A DNA stretch of 8,575 nucleotides from Bacilli bacterium (GTDB lineage Bacteria; Bacillota_I; Bacilli_A; RF39; UBA660), in contig JAQUFX010000038.1 in NCBI GenBank assembly GCA_028684435.1, positions 1 to 8,575 on the forward strand. The letters run 5' to 3'. The translations under genes were made by a program, and so were the position numbers. Below the pieces are notes generated by a model. That model ran no database searches. It was not told where the DNA came from and was given only the letters and a program-made list of their open reading frames with translations. Positions 1 through 5,323 of this stretch are shown piece by piece; within the stretch, counting starts at the first letter, position 1, and every line of letters starts with the position of its first letter.

Positions 1-56
1 CCACATGCACATTTTATAGTACATTTTTTCATTTCTGGGTGGATACCTTTTTTCAT
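1..56 (-). CDS. rpmE: 50S ribosomal protein L31 (5' end only)
   Basis: Only the first 18 codons and two further bases are in the window; the gene runs off the left edge. The product begins MKKGIHPEMKKC and continues TIKCACG, the typical N-terminus of bacterial L31, a small protein of the large ribosomal subunit near the central protuberance and the subunit interface. Cys16 and Cys18 form the CxC half of the zinc site, so this is the zinc-binding (C+) form; the second CxxC pair would lie outside the window. Cys12 is an extra cysteine not usual at that position. The start is secure: a strong Shine-Dalgarno GAAGGAGA (63-70) lies six bases upstream of ATG. It follows murA in the same direction but has its own promoter-like element. 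Confidence 0.93.
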   Translation of the reverse strand, partial: MKKGIHPEMKKCTIKCAC

Positions 57-106
57 TAATATTCTCCTTCCGCCATAGCTAATTAAGCAGCTATAGAAAT
101 TCGCTT
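57..106 (-). promoter_or_regulatory. rpmE 5' leader with hairpin and strong RBS
   Basis: The predicted rpmE leader is about 50 nt. It contains an inverted repeat, ATAGCT at 75-80 and AGCTAT at 89-94 (6-bp stem, 8-nt loop), ending four bases before the Shine-Dalgarno GAAGGAGA at 63-70. L31 genes in several phyla are known to carry autoregulatory leader structures, so this hairpin is a candidate ribosomal-protein leader. The stem is short and AT-rich, so chance is possible. Confidence 0.4.
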
Positions 107-111
107 TATTT

Positions 112-120
112 ATTATATCA
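112..120 (-). promoter_or_regulatory. Extended -10 promoter element for rpmE
   Basis: On the minus strand these bases read TGATATAAT, a perfect TGn-TATAAT extended -10 for the housekeeping sigma factor. No good -35 hexamer is seen 16-18 bases upstream, which is tolerated at extended -10 promoters. Transcription would start near position 105, giving a leader of about 50 nt. No convincing terminator separates murA from this element, so readthrough from murA is also likely. Confidence 0.6.
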
Positions 121-149
121 TAAAATTTATAATATAGTATATTTTTTAT

Positions 150-1403
150 TTATTCTTCAATAATTTTAACGCTAGCACCTACTTGAGATAACTTTTCAAC
201 AATATTTTCATATCCTCTTAGAATATGTTCAATATTTGATATCACAGTTGTTCCTTCAGCTATCATTCCTGCTACTAACATAGCAGCCCCAGCTCTTAAA
301 TCAGTTGCAACCACACTTCGCCCTTTTAATAGAGTTTTACCAGTTATTATGGCACTTCTATCAAATAATTTAATATTAGCACCCATTGCATTTAAATGTT
401 TAATATGACGCATTCTATTTTCATAAATGGTTTCTTCAAAGAATGATTCACCTTCACATTGGGTTAATAATGCACTCATTGGCTGACCTAAATCAGTAGG
501 AAAACCCGGATATACTAAAGTCTTAACATTGACAGCTTTTAAATTTTTTACTTTATTTATATTGATTGTTGACCCTTTTATTTCAAGATTACATCCGGTT
601 TCTTTTAGTTTGGTGATTACTGACCCTAAATGTTCTTTAACAATTCCTTCAATAACTAAATTTTTACCTAATAATGATCCAATCATTAAATATGTACCAG
701 CTTCGATTCGATCAGGTATTACTTCTACTATTCCATTGCCGAGTTTATCTACACCTTCGATGGTTATTTCACTTGTTCCGGCTCCATATATTTTAGCTCC
801 CATAGAAGACAGAAATGAAGCTACATTAACTATTTCAGGTTCTTTAGCAACATTATATATATGAGTAGTACCTTTAGCTTTAGTTGCTGCTAACATCAAA
901 TTGATAGTCGCTCCAACACTGGCAATATCTAAAAATATATCTGTTCCGACTAGTTTTTTAGCTGTTATTTTATATTTATTATCTTCTATTTTTGTTGTGG
1001 CTCCCAGTTTATTAAAACCACTTATATGTAAATCAATAGGTCTTGCCCCTATTGAACAACCTCCAGGATATGATATTTCTGAATATTTATATTTAGAAAG
1101 TAATGCTCCCATAAAATAATACGAAGCTCGTAATTTTGTAGCATGTTCTTCTGGTATTTCTGCATTTATTGAATTGGTATTATCAATAAATAAAGTTTCA
1201 TTTTCAAATCTTACTTTTACTTTTAATATTTTAAGCATATCAATTAAACGATGAACATCGCTAATATTAGGAACATTATATATTGTGCATTTACCATCAC
1301 TTAAAATAGCAGCGGGTATTAATGCTACAACACTATTTTTAGCTCCACTTATTTTTATCTTTCCGGTTAACTCGCGTTTTCCTTCAATAATTAATTTTTT
1401 CAT
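150..1403 (-). CDS. murA: UDP-N-acetylglucosamine 1-carboxyvinyltransferase, MurZ/MurAB type
   Basis: MurA transfers enolpyruvate from phosphoenolpyruvate to UDP-GlcNAc, the first committed cytoplasmic step of peptidoglycan synthesis and the target of fosfomycin. The 417 residues match the family length and span both halves of the inside-out alpha/beta barrel. Visible landmarks are Lys22-Asn23 (GAKNS), the active-site loop YPGGCSIGARP with catalytic Cys116 (so predicted fosfomycin-sensitive), FPTD with Asp304, and Arg370 and Arg396 (DLRAG, LRGYE). The stretch FPTDLGQPMSALLTQ resembles the FPTDLQQP form of the second firmicute paralogue (MurZ/MurAB) more than the FPTDMQAQ form of MurAA, and rpmE next door fits the Bacillus murAB-rho-rpmE order, here without rho. 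The Shine-Dalgarno (AAGAAAG, near 1414-1420) is weak. It has its own strong promoter at 1438-1466. A second murA may exist elsewhere. Confidence 0.96.
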   Translation of the reverse strand: MKKLIIEGKRELTGKIKISGAKNSVVALIPAAILSDGKCTIYNVPNISDVHRLIDMLKILKVKVRFENETLFIDNTNSINAEIPEEHATKLRASYYFMGALLSKYKYSEISYPGGCSIGARPIDLHISGFNKLGATTKIEDNKYKITAKKLVGTDIFLDIASVGATINLMLAATKAKGTTHIYNVAKEPEIVNVASFLSSMGAKIYGAGTSEITIEGVDKLGNGIVEVIPDRIEAGTYLMIGSLLGKNLVIEGIVKEHLGSVITKLKETGCNLEIKGSTININKVKNLKAVNVKTLVYPGFPTDLGQPMSALLTQCEGESFFEETIYENRMRHIKHLNAMGANIKLFDRSAIITGKTLLKGRSVVATDLRAGAAMLVAGMIAEGTTVISNIEHILRGYENIVEKLSQVGASVKIIEE

Positions 1404-1437
1404 TTTTACACATCTTTCTTAACGCCTCTGTAAATTT

Positions 1438-1466
1438 AATATATATATTATTATTTAGATTGTCAA
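1438..1466 (-). promoter_or_regulatory. Strong housekeeping promoter for murA
   Basis: On the minus strand TTGACA (1461-1466) is followed after exactly 17 bases by TATATT (1438-1443): a perfect -35 and a 5/6 -10. The predicted start is near 1431, leaving a leader of about 28 nt. The -35 box overlaps the TGA stop codon of mntP (1463-1465), so murA can be expressed independently of spoIIR-mntP. Confidence 0.75.
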
Positions 1467-2005
1467 TTAATTAATGAGATATATTCCTTTATCTTTACAA
1501 TTGCTAAAGTAAATAATATAAATACCGCAATATAGGGAGCTTTATTTTTAAATTTATTAGCGCATAGCTCACCAATAAATAAACCTACAAAACTAATAAT
1601 ACCACTACATAAAGCAAAAGTTATAATAGATAATAAGATATAATCTGTAATAACAATTAAACCTAAACCGATAGAAAAACTATCAAAACTTACTCCAAGA
1701 GCTAATATAAAAATAGTAAATATATGGTAAGTTAAAATTTTTTTTTCTTCTTTTTTTTCGAAGAAAATTAATAATCCTACTATTAAAAATATTGAAATTA
1801 CAAAAATATCAGGATTTATATTTAAATTAATGATTAAATTAGAACCAATAACAACTCCAAGTAAAGGCATTATAAAGTGCATTATCCCAATTATTATCGA
1901 AATTTTTATCTTATCTATATTACTAATTTTATTTATGCCAATACTTAAAGATAAAGAAAAAGCATCCATACTTAAAGCTAAACCTATTAAAAATATACTT
2001 AACAT
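1463..2005 (-). CDS. mntP: MntP-family manganese efflux pump
   Basis: This is a 180-residue polytopic membrane protein of the MntP/DUF204 family, which exports Mn(II) and limits manganese toxicity. It shows the internal duplication of the family: ALSMDAF (residues 10-16, Asp14) near the N-terminus and ALGVSFDSF (102-110, Asp108) in the second half. These Asp residues correspond to the paired conserved acidic residues of known MntP proteins. About six hydrophobic helices are visible, with a charged cytoplasmic loop FFEKKEEKK at 81-89. Length is normal. The Bacillus mntP (ywlD) also lies near spoIIR, which supports the name over the related YtaF subgroup. No yybP-ykoY manganese riboswitch is seen; only 19 bases separate it from spoIIR, filled by a hairpin that holds its RBS. 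It ends in TGA, the only such stop in the window. Substrate is inferred from the family. Confidence 0.85.
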   Translation of the reverse strand: MLSIFLIGLALSMDAFSLSLSIGINKISNIDKIKISIIIGIMHFIMPLLGVVIGSNLIINLNINPDIFVISIFLIVGLLIFFEKKEEKKILTYHIFTIFILALGVSFDSFSIGLGLIVITDYILLSIITFALCSGIISFVGLFIGELCANKFKNKAPYIAVFILFTLAIVKIKEYISLIN

Positions 2006-2026
2006 ATATCACCAGTTAAGTATATT
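1989..2026 (-). promoter_or_regulatory. Hairpin between spoIIR and mntP enclosing the mntP RBS
   Basis: A perfect 12-bp inverted repeat, AATATACTTAAC (1992-2003) and GTTAAGTATATT (2015-2026), surrounds an 11-nt loop. In the leftward mRNA the 5' arm includes the last two bases of the spoIIR stop codon. The loop carries the mntP Shine-Dalgarno GGTGAT (2008-2013) and the AT of its start codon, and the 3' arm runs through mntP codons 1-5. The 3' arm ends in five T (1989-1993), so it also looks like a weak intrinsic terminator for spoIIR. It could attenuate mntP transcription, set mntP translation, or protect the spoIIR mRNA end. Confidence 0.55.
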
Positions 2027-2546
2027 ATTTAAAACTATTAATTATTCTAGATACATATAGTTGATATTCCACATCACTAGAATTAGGATTTTCTTCGAGT
2101 AAACAAAGTGGTGGAAATAATACGCACCACCAATTATCACCATTACCTTGACCTAAAGTTATGACTAAAGATTCATACTCTCCTTCATTATAAACAATTC
2201 CTTTAAATATTTTTTTAGGAAAAAAATTAAAACCGAAATTAACATCATAATCTATATCTTCTTCTCCTATAGTATTAGAGATTGTTTTATTAATATTAGT
2301 TATATTTTCTTTTATTATTTCTTTAGTTTCATTAATATCTTTAGCATTTTTTAATAATGTTACTAATTCTTTTTCAACAACTTTTTTAACTTTATTTTTA
2401 ATAATAAAATCATCAACATTATTACTGCTTGCAATTACTCTAAATCTTAAAGAATTTTCAGGAATTATTACCACTTCATTAGCTTGTGATTTTGAATAAA
2501 CCAATAATGTTATTATTATAGCTGTAATAATTAATACTTTTTTCAT
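2025..2546 (-). CDS. spoIIR: Stage II sporulation protein R
   Basis: SpoIIR is the forespore-made secreted signal that activates the mother-cell protease SpoIIGA, which then cleaves pro-sigma-E. The 173-residue product starts with a signal peptide or membrane anchor (MKK, then a hydrophobic stretch to about residue 17). It then shows the family landmarks IPENSLRFRVIASSN (28-42) and, near the C-terminus, GEYESLVITLGQG followed by NWWCVLFPPLCLLEE. The cysteines in this last block are a family hallmark. It is somewhat shorter than the Bacillus subtilis protein, in the linker and C-terminal regions. The gene lies downstream of prmC as in Bacillus, and shares a short gap with mntP. In B. subtilis it depends on sigma-F; here the upstream gap holds a terminator-like hairpin that overlaps the RBS region. 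Its presence implies sporulation or a recent sporulating ancestor. Confidence 0.93.
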   Translation of the reverse strand: MKKVLIITAIIITLLVYSKSQANEVVIIPENSLRFRVIASSNNVDDFIIKNKVKKVVEKELVTLLKNAKDINETKEIIKENITNINKTISNTIGEEDIDYDVNFGFNFFPKKIFKGIVYNEGEYESLVITLGQGNGDNWWCVLFPPLCLLEENPNSSDVEYQLYVSRIINSFK

Positions 2547-2548
2547 AT

Positions 2549-2587
2549 AAAAAACACTACCTTTCTAAATAATAATGGGTAGTGTTT
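2549..2587 (-). terminator. Intrinsic terminator after prmC, overlapping spoIIR leader
   Basis: A perfect 10-bp stem, AAACACTACC (2552-2561) and GGTAGTGTTT (2578-2587), with a 16-nt loop, lies between prmC and spoIIR. In the leftward transcript the 3' arm runs into six T (2549-2554), a good intrinsic terminator for the rpoE-prfA-prmC unit. The other strand also has a T-rich tail (2585-2596), so it could work both ways. The best Shine-Dalgarno for spoIIR, AGAAAGG, spans the loop and 3' arm, so folding would also mask it. Confidence 0.7.
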
Positions 2588-2600
2588 ATTTTTTTTATTC
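2571..2600 (-). promoter_or_regulatory. Possible forespore-type promoter for spoIIR
   Basis: On the minus strand GAATA (2596-2600) is followed after 18 bases by CATTATT (2571-2577). From memory, B. subtilis forespore sigma-G promoters have a GHATR-type -35, about 18 bases, then a CATWHTA-type -10; this fits except at the last base. It lacks the GG of a classical sigma-F -10. A start about seven bases downstream would lie beyond the 5' arm of the hairpin but before the Shine-Dalgarno. In DNA this AT-rich the match may be chance. Confidence 0.25.
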
Positions 2601-3323
2601 ACAATATATAAATAAATATCTATCTTTTCCAGCTAAATCTTTTTCTATTTTAATTTTACTATTAGGAAAAAATTCTTTTGCTATGTTTTTTAACTCTTTG
2701 CCTAAAGTTTCTTCTATCTCTAAAGCAATAAGAAATTTTTTATATAAAAAAGCTTTTCCTATTTCAAATATCTTTTTATAATAAATTAAACCTGTTTCAT
2801 CTGCATATATAGCTATTTTAGGCTCATATTTTGTTGTTGGGTCTATCTCATCACCTAACTTAATATAAGGTGGATTACTTATTAGAATATCATAATTATT
2901 AACCATATTATATTTAAATACATCTTTTTGAATAAAATTGATTTTAACTTTGTTTATTTTAGCATTCTTTTTAGCTAATGTTAATGCTTTTCTACTTATA
3001 TCAATTGCGGTTATTTCTACATTAGGTATTTCTGATTTTATAATTATACTTATACAACCAGAACCTGTTCCTATCTCTAATAATGAACCTTTATTTAAAT
3101 TTAATTTATTTATATAATGTAATGTTTTTTCTACTAAGGTTTCAGTTTCAAATCTTGGTATTAAAACATTTTTATTTACGCATATTTTTTTACCGTAAAA
3201 ATCTACATTACCGATTAAATATTGAATTGGGTAATTTTTTTTTATTTTGTTTATAACTGACTCGATATTTACATATTTTTCTTTTAATAATTTTAAATCT
3301 TTTTCATTTAGTTTACTTTTCAT
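2595..3323 (-). CDS. prmC: Peptide chain release factor N5-glutamine methyltransferase
   Basis: PrmC uses S-adenosylmethionine to methylate the Gln of the GGQ motif in release factors RF1 and RF2, raising termination efficiency. The substrate-defining NPPY motif is at residues 150-153 and the SAM-binding loop EIGTGSG at 83-89. Before them come the family signature PIQYLIGNVDFYG (32-44) and the VLIPRFETE block (53-61). At 242 residues it is short: NPPY of E. coli PrmC is near residue 183, so about 33 residues of the N-terminal helical domain, which helps bind the release factor, are missing. This is real, since the frame upstream hits a TAA seven codons before the ATG with no start codon between. 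It begins one base after the prfA stop (TAA-A-ATG), so the two are likely translationally coupled. This pairing with prfA is widespread. Confidence 0.95.
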   Translation of the reverse strand: MKSKLNEKDLKLLKEKYVNIESVINKIKKNYPIQYLIGNVDFYGKKICVNKNVLIPRFETETLVEKTLHYINKLNLNKGSLLEIGTGSGCISIIIKSEIPNVEITAIDISRKALTLAKKNAKINKVKINFIQKDVFKYNMVNNYDILISNPPYIKLGDEIDPTTKYEPKIAIYADETGLIYYKKIFEIGKAFLYKKFLIALEIEETLGKELKNIAKEFFPNSKIKIEKDLAGKDRYLFIYCE

Positions 3324-3324
3324 T

Positions 3325-4377
3325 TTAGTTTTCCATTTTTCTTTTTAAATTTTCAGTTATTAAAGCTTCTATAATTGGTTCAAGATTGCCATTCATTATT
3401 CGATCTAGTTCCATAATACTTAAATTAATACGATGATCTGTTACTCTATTATTGGGATAATTATAAGTTCTAATTTTTTCTGAGCGATCTCCAGTTCCAA
3501 TTTTGTTTTTTCGATCGGTATCATTAGCATTTTCTTTTTCTCGAAGAGCTACATCGTATAATTTTGCTTTTAATACTTTCATAGCTCTATCTTTGTTCTT
3601 AATTTGACTTCTTTCATTTTGACATGTTACAACAATACCAGTAGGAATATGTGTTAATCTAACCGCTGAATCAGTCGTATTAACACCTTGGCCACCTTTA
3701 CCACTGCTTCGGTAAACATCTACTCTTATATCATCTTGTTTGATATCTAATTCTACATCTTCAGCTTCAGGCATTACAGCAACAGTTGCTGTAGAAGTAT
3801 GAATTCTTCCTTGAGCTTCAGTTTCAGGTACTCTTTGGACTCGATGAGCACCATTTTCGAATTTTAATTTAGAGTATACATTATTACCTTTAATTAAAAA
3901 TTCTATTTGCGTAAATCCACCACTAGAACCTTCTAAAGCATTGTTTATTTCTATTTTCCAATTATTTAAATCCGCATATCTAGAATACATTCTAAATAAA
4001 TCACCAGCAAATATATTAGCTTCATCTCCGCCAGCTGCTCCTCTAATTTCCATAATGATATTTTTACCATCATTTTCATCTTTAGGCACTAATAATATTT
4101 CTAATTCTTTAGTTAAATTATCTGATTTTAATTCTAATGTTTCTATTTCAGTTTTAGCAATATCCGCCATTTCCAAATCATTAGTTAATAATTTTAATTC
4201 TTCAATTTCTTTTTTGGTTTTTTTATATTCTCGAAATTTAAAAACAATATCTTCTAAATTGGTTTTTTCCTGATTTAATTTATTTAATTTAATATAATCA
4301 ATCATGATTTCTGGTTTTAATAGTTCTAAATTTAATTCTTCATATTTTTTTTCGATAAATTCTAGCCTATTTTTCAT
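3325..4377 (-). CDS. prfA: Peptide chain release factor 1
   Basis: RF1 reads UAA and UAG in the ribosomal A site and triggers peptide release. The 350-residue protein has an N-terminal coiled-coil domain (about 1-100), the stop-codon-reading domain with the RF1-type tripeptide PET at 184-186 (the P-x-T class, not the SPF of RF2), and the catalytic GGQ at 228-230 in SSGKGGQGVNTTDSAVR. Gln230 is the residue PrmC methylates. Length is close to the family norm (about 355-360). A purine-rich Shine-Dalgarno AAGGAAAA precedes the ATG. It lies 39 bases after rpoE with no terminator seen, so it is probably read from the rpoE promoter at 4930-4957, and prmC follows after one base. Two genes in the window, rpoE and the ParB/Noc gene, end in TAG, so RF1 has local substrates. 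Confidence 0.97.
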   Translation of the reverse strand: MKNRLEFIEKKYEELNLELLKPEIMIDYIKLNKLNQEKTNLEDIVFKFREYKKTKKEIEELKLLTNDLEMADIAKTEIETLELKSDNLTKELEILLVPKDENDGKNIIMEIRGAAGGDEANIFAGDLFRMYSRYADLNNWKIEINNALEGSSGGFTQIEFLIKGNNVYSKLKFENGAHRVQRVPETEAQGRIHTSTATVAVMPEAEDVELDIKQDDIRVDVYRSSGKGGQGVNTTDSAVRLTHIPTGIVVTCQNERSQIKNKDRAMKVLKAKLYDVALREKENANDTDRKNKIGTGDRSEKIRTYNYPNNRVTDHRINLSIMELDRIMNGNLEPIIEALITENLKRKMEN

Positions 4378-4416
4378 AACTTTTCCTTCTTTCTTTTTAA
4401 TTATATAAAGGATAAG

Positions 4417-4863
4417 CTATAAATTTTCTTGAGTTTCTTCATCTAAGACCATTAAATCCTCTAGACCATCATCTTCATCATCTTCATCATCAGGTGAATC
4501 ATCTTCATCATAATTTATTTCGGTATCTGCTTCTTCTTCATCTTCTATATCAAGATCTTCTTCTAAATTTATATCAAGATCTTCATCTTCATCTTCATCT
4601 TCTAATATTACTTTAGTATTATGATTAATTTTTAAGTCCCAATACCCATTTTCTAGCATTATAAATCTTTTATCAGTTATTAATAATTCAAAAAAATCAG
4701 CTATACCGTTAGTAAATTCTTCTTCGGGTAATTTCATTGCTTTAATTACATTTTTAAATAATTCTTGGATTTTCATTTTCTTTTTGCTTGATTCTAATAT
4801 TAAATAAGCAACATCATCATATGATTTAGTATCAATTTCTTCTTGAGTTAATTTTATTTTCAT
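4417..4863 (-). CDS. rpoE: DNA-directed RNA polymerase delta subunit
   Basis: Delta is an accessory RNA polymerase subunit of Bacilli that promotes enzyme recycling and alters promoter-complex stability and NTP sensing. The 148-residue protein has the two expected parts. A folded N-terminal HARE-HTH domain (about residues 10-80) ends in NGYWDLK. A disordered, highly acidic tail (about 88-148) contains runs such as EDEDEDEDLD and DDEDDEDDG. Length is a little below the B. subtilis protein (173). The tail is coded by near-repetitive GAA/GAT codons that form short tandem DNA repeats. A strong RBS AAGGAGG (4868-4874) and a strong promoter (4930-4957) precede it; it probably heads the rpoE-prfA-prmC unit. 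It should not be confused with the sigma factor also called RpoE in Proteobacteria. Its presence is the best marker in the window for class Bacilli. Confidence 0.93.
   Translation of the reverse strand: MKIKLTQEEIDTKSYDDVAYLILESSKKKMKIQELFKNVIKAMKLPEEEFTNGIADFFELLITDKRFIMLENGYWDLKINHNTKVILEDEDEDEDLDINLEEDLDIEDEEEADTEINYDEDDSPDDEDDEDDGLEDLMVLDEETQENL
4546..4602. repeat. Short repeats coding the acidic tail of RpoE
   Basis: A 15-base sequence, TATATCAAGATCTTC, occurs at 4546-4560 and again at 4570-4584 (offset 24 bases, coding two EDLDI segments). It is followed by CTTCAT three times plus CTTC (4581-4602), coding alternating Glu and Asp. All repeats keep the frame, so they can expand or contract by slippage without breaking the protein, changing only tail length and charge. 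Confidence 0.8.
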
Positions 4864-4929
4864 TTTTCCTCCTTCGCCTTCTAATTATATGTTTAATATT
4901 TACTTCATGTTCCTTTTTAAACACGTTTA

Positions 4930-4957
4930 ATTTTATCATAATAAATTATATTGTCAA
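4930..4957 (-). promoter_or_regulatory. Strong promoter for rpoE-prfA-prmC
   Basis: On the minus strand a perfect -35 TTGACA (4952-4957) is followed after 16 bases by TAAAAT (4930-4935), preceded by TGA so that it is also an extended -10 (TGn). The predicted start is near 4923, giving a leader of about 60 nt ending in the AAGGAGG of rpoE. It is the best promoter in the window. Confidence 0.8.
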
Positions 4958-4965
4958 TATAATTT
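4943..4965. repeat. Palindrome centred on the rpoE -35 box
   Basis: AAATTATATT (4943-4952) and AATATAATTT (4956-4965) are perfect inverted repeats of 10 bases around a 3-base centre, and TTGACA of the rpoE promoter lies over that centre. It could be a repressor operator or a terminator for the upstream small gene, though on that strand there is no T-tract after it. Because the stem is pure A/T, a match of this size is not improbable by chance. Confidence 0.35.
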
Positions 4966-4975
4966 TTTTGATTAA

Positions 4976-5260
4976 TTAAAGTTCTATTTTTATTGTATTT
5001 TTTACATTTTCTTCACTATCAAGTTCATAATTAAAAATCCACTTATTTGTATGATTATAATAATTCATTTCTTTTATTTCAATAGGAAATGTGATATTTT
5101 CTTTTTTTAATGTAAAATCAGCTATTTTATTTAGAAAATCTAACTTAATTTTATATTCCAGTTCTAATTTAATAATAACTAAATTAGCTATATCAAAAAT
5201 CACCTTATCTTTATCGATATTAATTTTTTTATTGTTTTTATAAAATTCTATTTTTTTCAT
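4976..5260 (-). CDS. Small protein of unknown function, possibly DUF1934/YwiB-like
   Basis: This 94-residue protein has no signal peptide, membrane helix or cysteine, and is rich in Lys, Ile and Asn. I do not recognise it securely. Its alternating hydrophobic pattern suggests mostly beta strands, and the C-terminal half (FPIEIKEMNY at 58-67, then KWIFNYEL and NTIKIEL) resembles the end of DUF1934 (YwiB) lipocalin-like proteins as I remember them. In Bacillus, ywiB lies on the same side of rpoE, between it and pbpG, which supports this weakly. DUF1934 proteins are usually about 140 residues, so this would be a shortened version. An RBS GGAGA (5265-5269) is placed four bases before the ATG, and the reading frame uses codons like its neighbours, so it is probably a real gene. 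It may be read through into rpoE. Confidence 0.65.
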   Translation of the reverse strand: MKKIEFYKNNKKINIDKDKVIFDIANLVIIKLELEYKIKLDFLNKIADFTLKKENITFPIEIKEMNYYNHTNKWIFNYELDSEENVKNTIKIEL

Positions 5261-5323
5261 ACTATCTCCATAAATATATTAGCATAAATATAATAAAATA
5301 TTCCATAATAATACCGGTGAATA

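Noticed and set aside
529..1119. Rightward open frames over murA (529-864, 901-1119)
   Set aside because: They lie antisense to a clearly conserved enzyme, have no RBS and no recognisable product.
1455..1465. Mycoplasma-type code (TGA as Trp)
   Set aside because: Every Trp in recognisable motifs is TGG, mntP ends naturally at TGA and the PBP start lies behind an in-frame TGA. The evidence is modest, since a TAA follows the mntP TGA only four codons later.
2006..2024. yybP-ykoY manganese riboswitch before mntP
   Set aside because: The gap is only 19 bases and holds a simple hairpin; the conserved riboswitch core is absent.
3941..4273. Rightward 110-codon open frame over prfA, and others at 1830-2060 and 2575-2781
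   Set aside because: Shadows of prfA, mntP and prmC; their sequence is the complement of conserved motifs.
4581..4602. CRISPR or satellite repeat at the CTTCAT run
   Set aside because: The repeats are in-frame acidic codons of the RpoE tail with no spacers.
4906..4920. Tiny leader peptide (ATG AAG TAA) in the rpoE leader
   Set aside because: The GGA before it is only two bases from the ATG, too close to serve as an RBS, and a two-codon peptide has no support.
5282..5310. GCATA-17-CATAATA as a forespore promoter for the PBP
   Set aside because: The predicted start would fall in the Shine-Dalgarno GGTGA (5316-5320), leaving almost no leader. A TATAAT at 5289-5294 lacks a -35. The PBP promoter stays unassigned.
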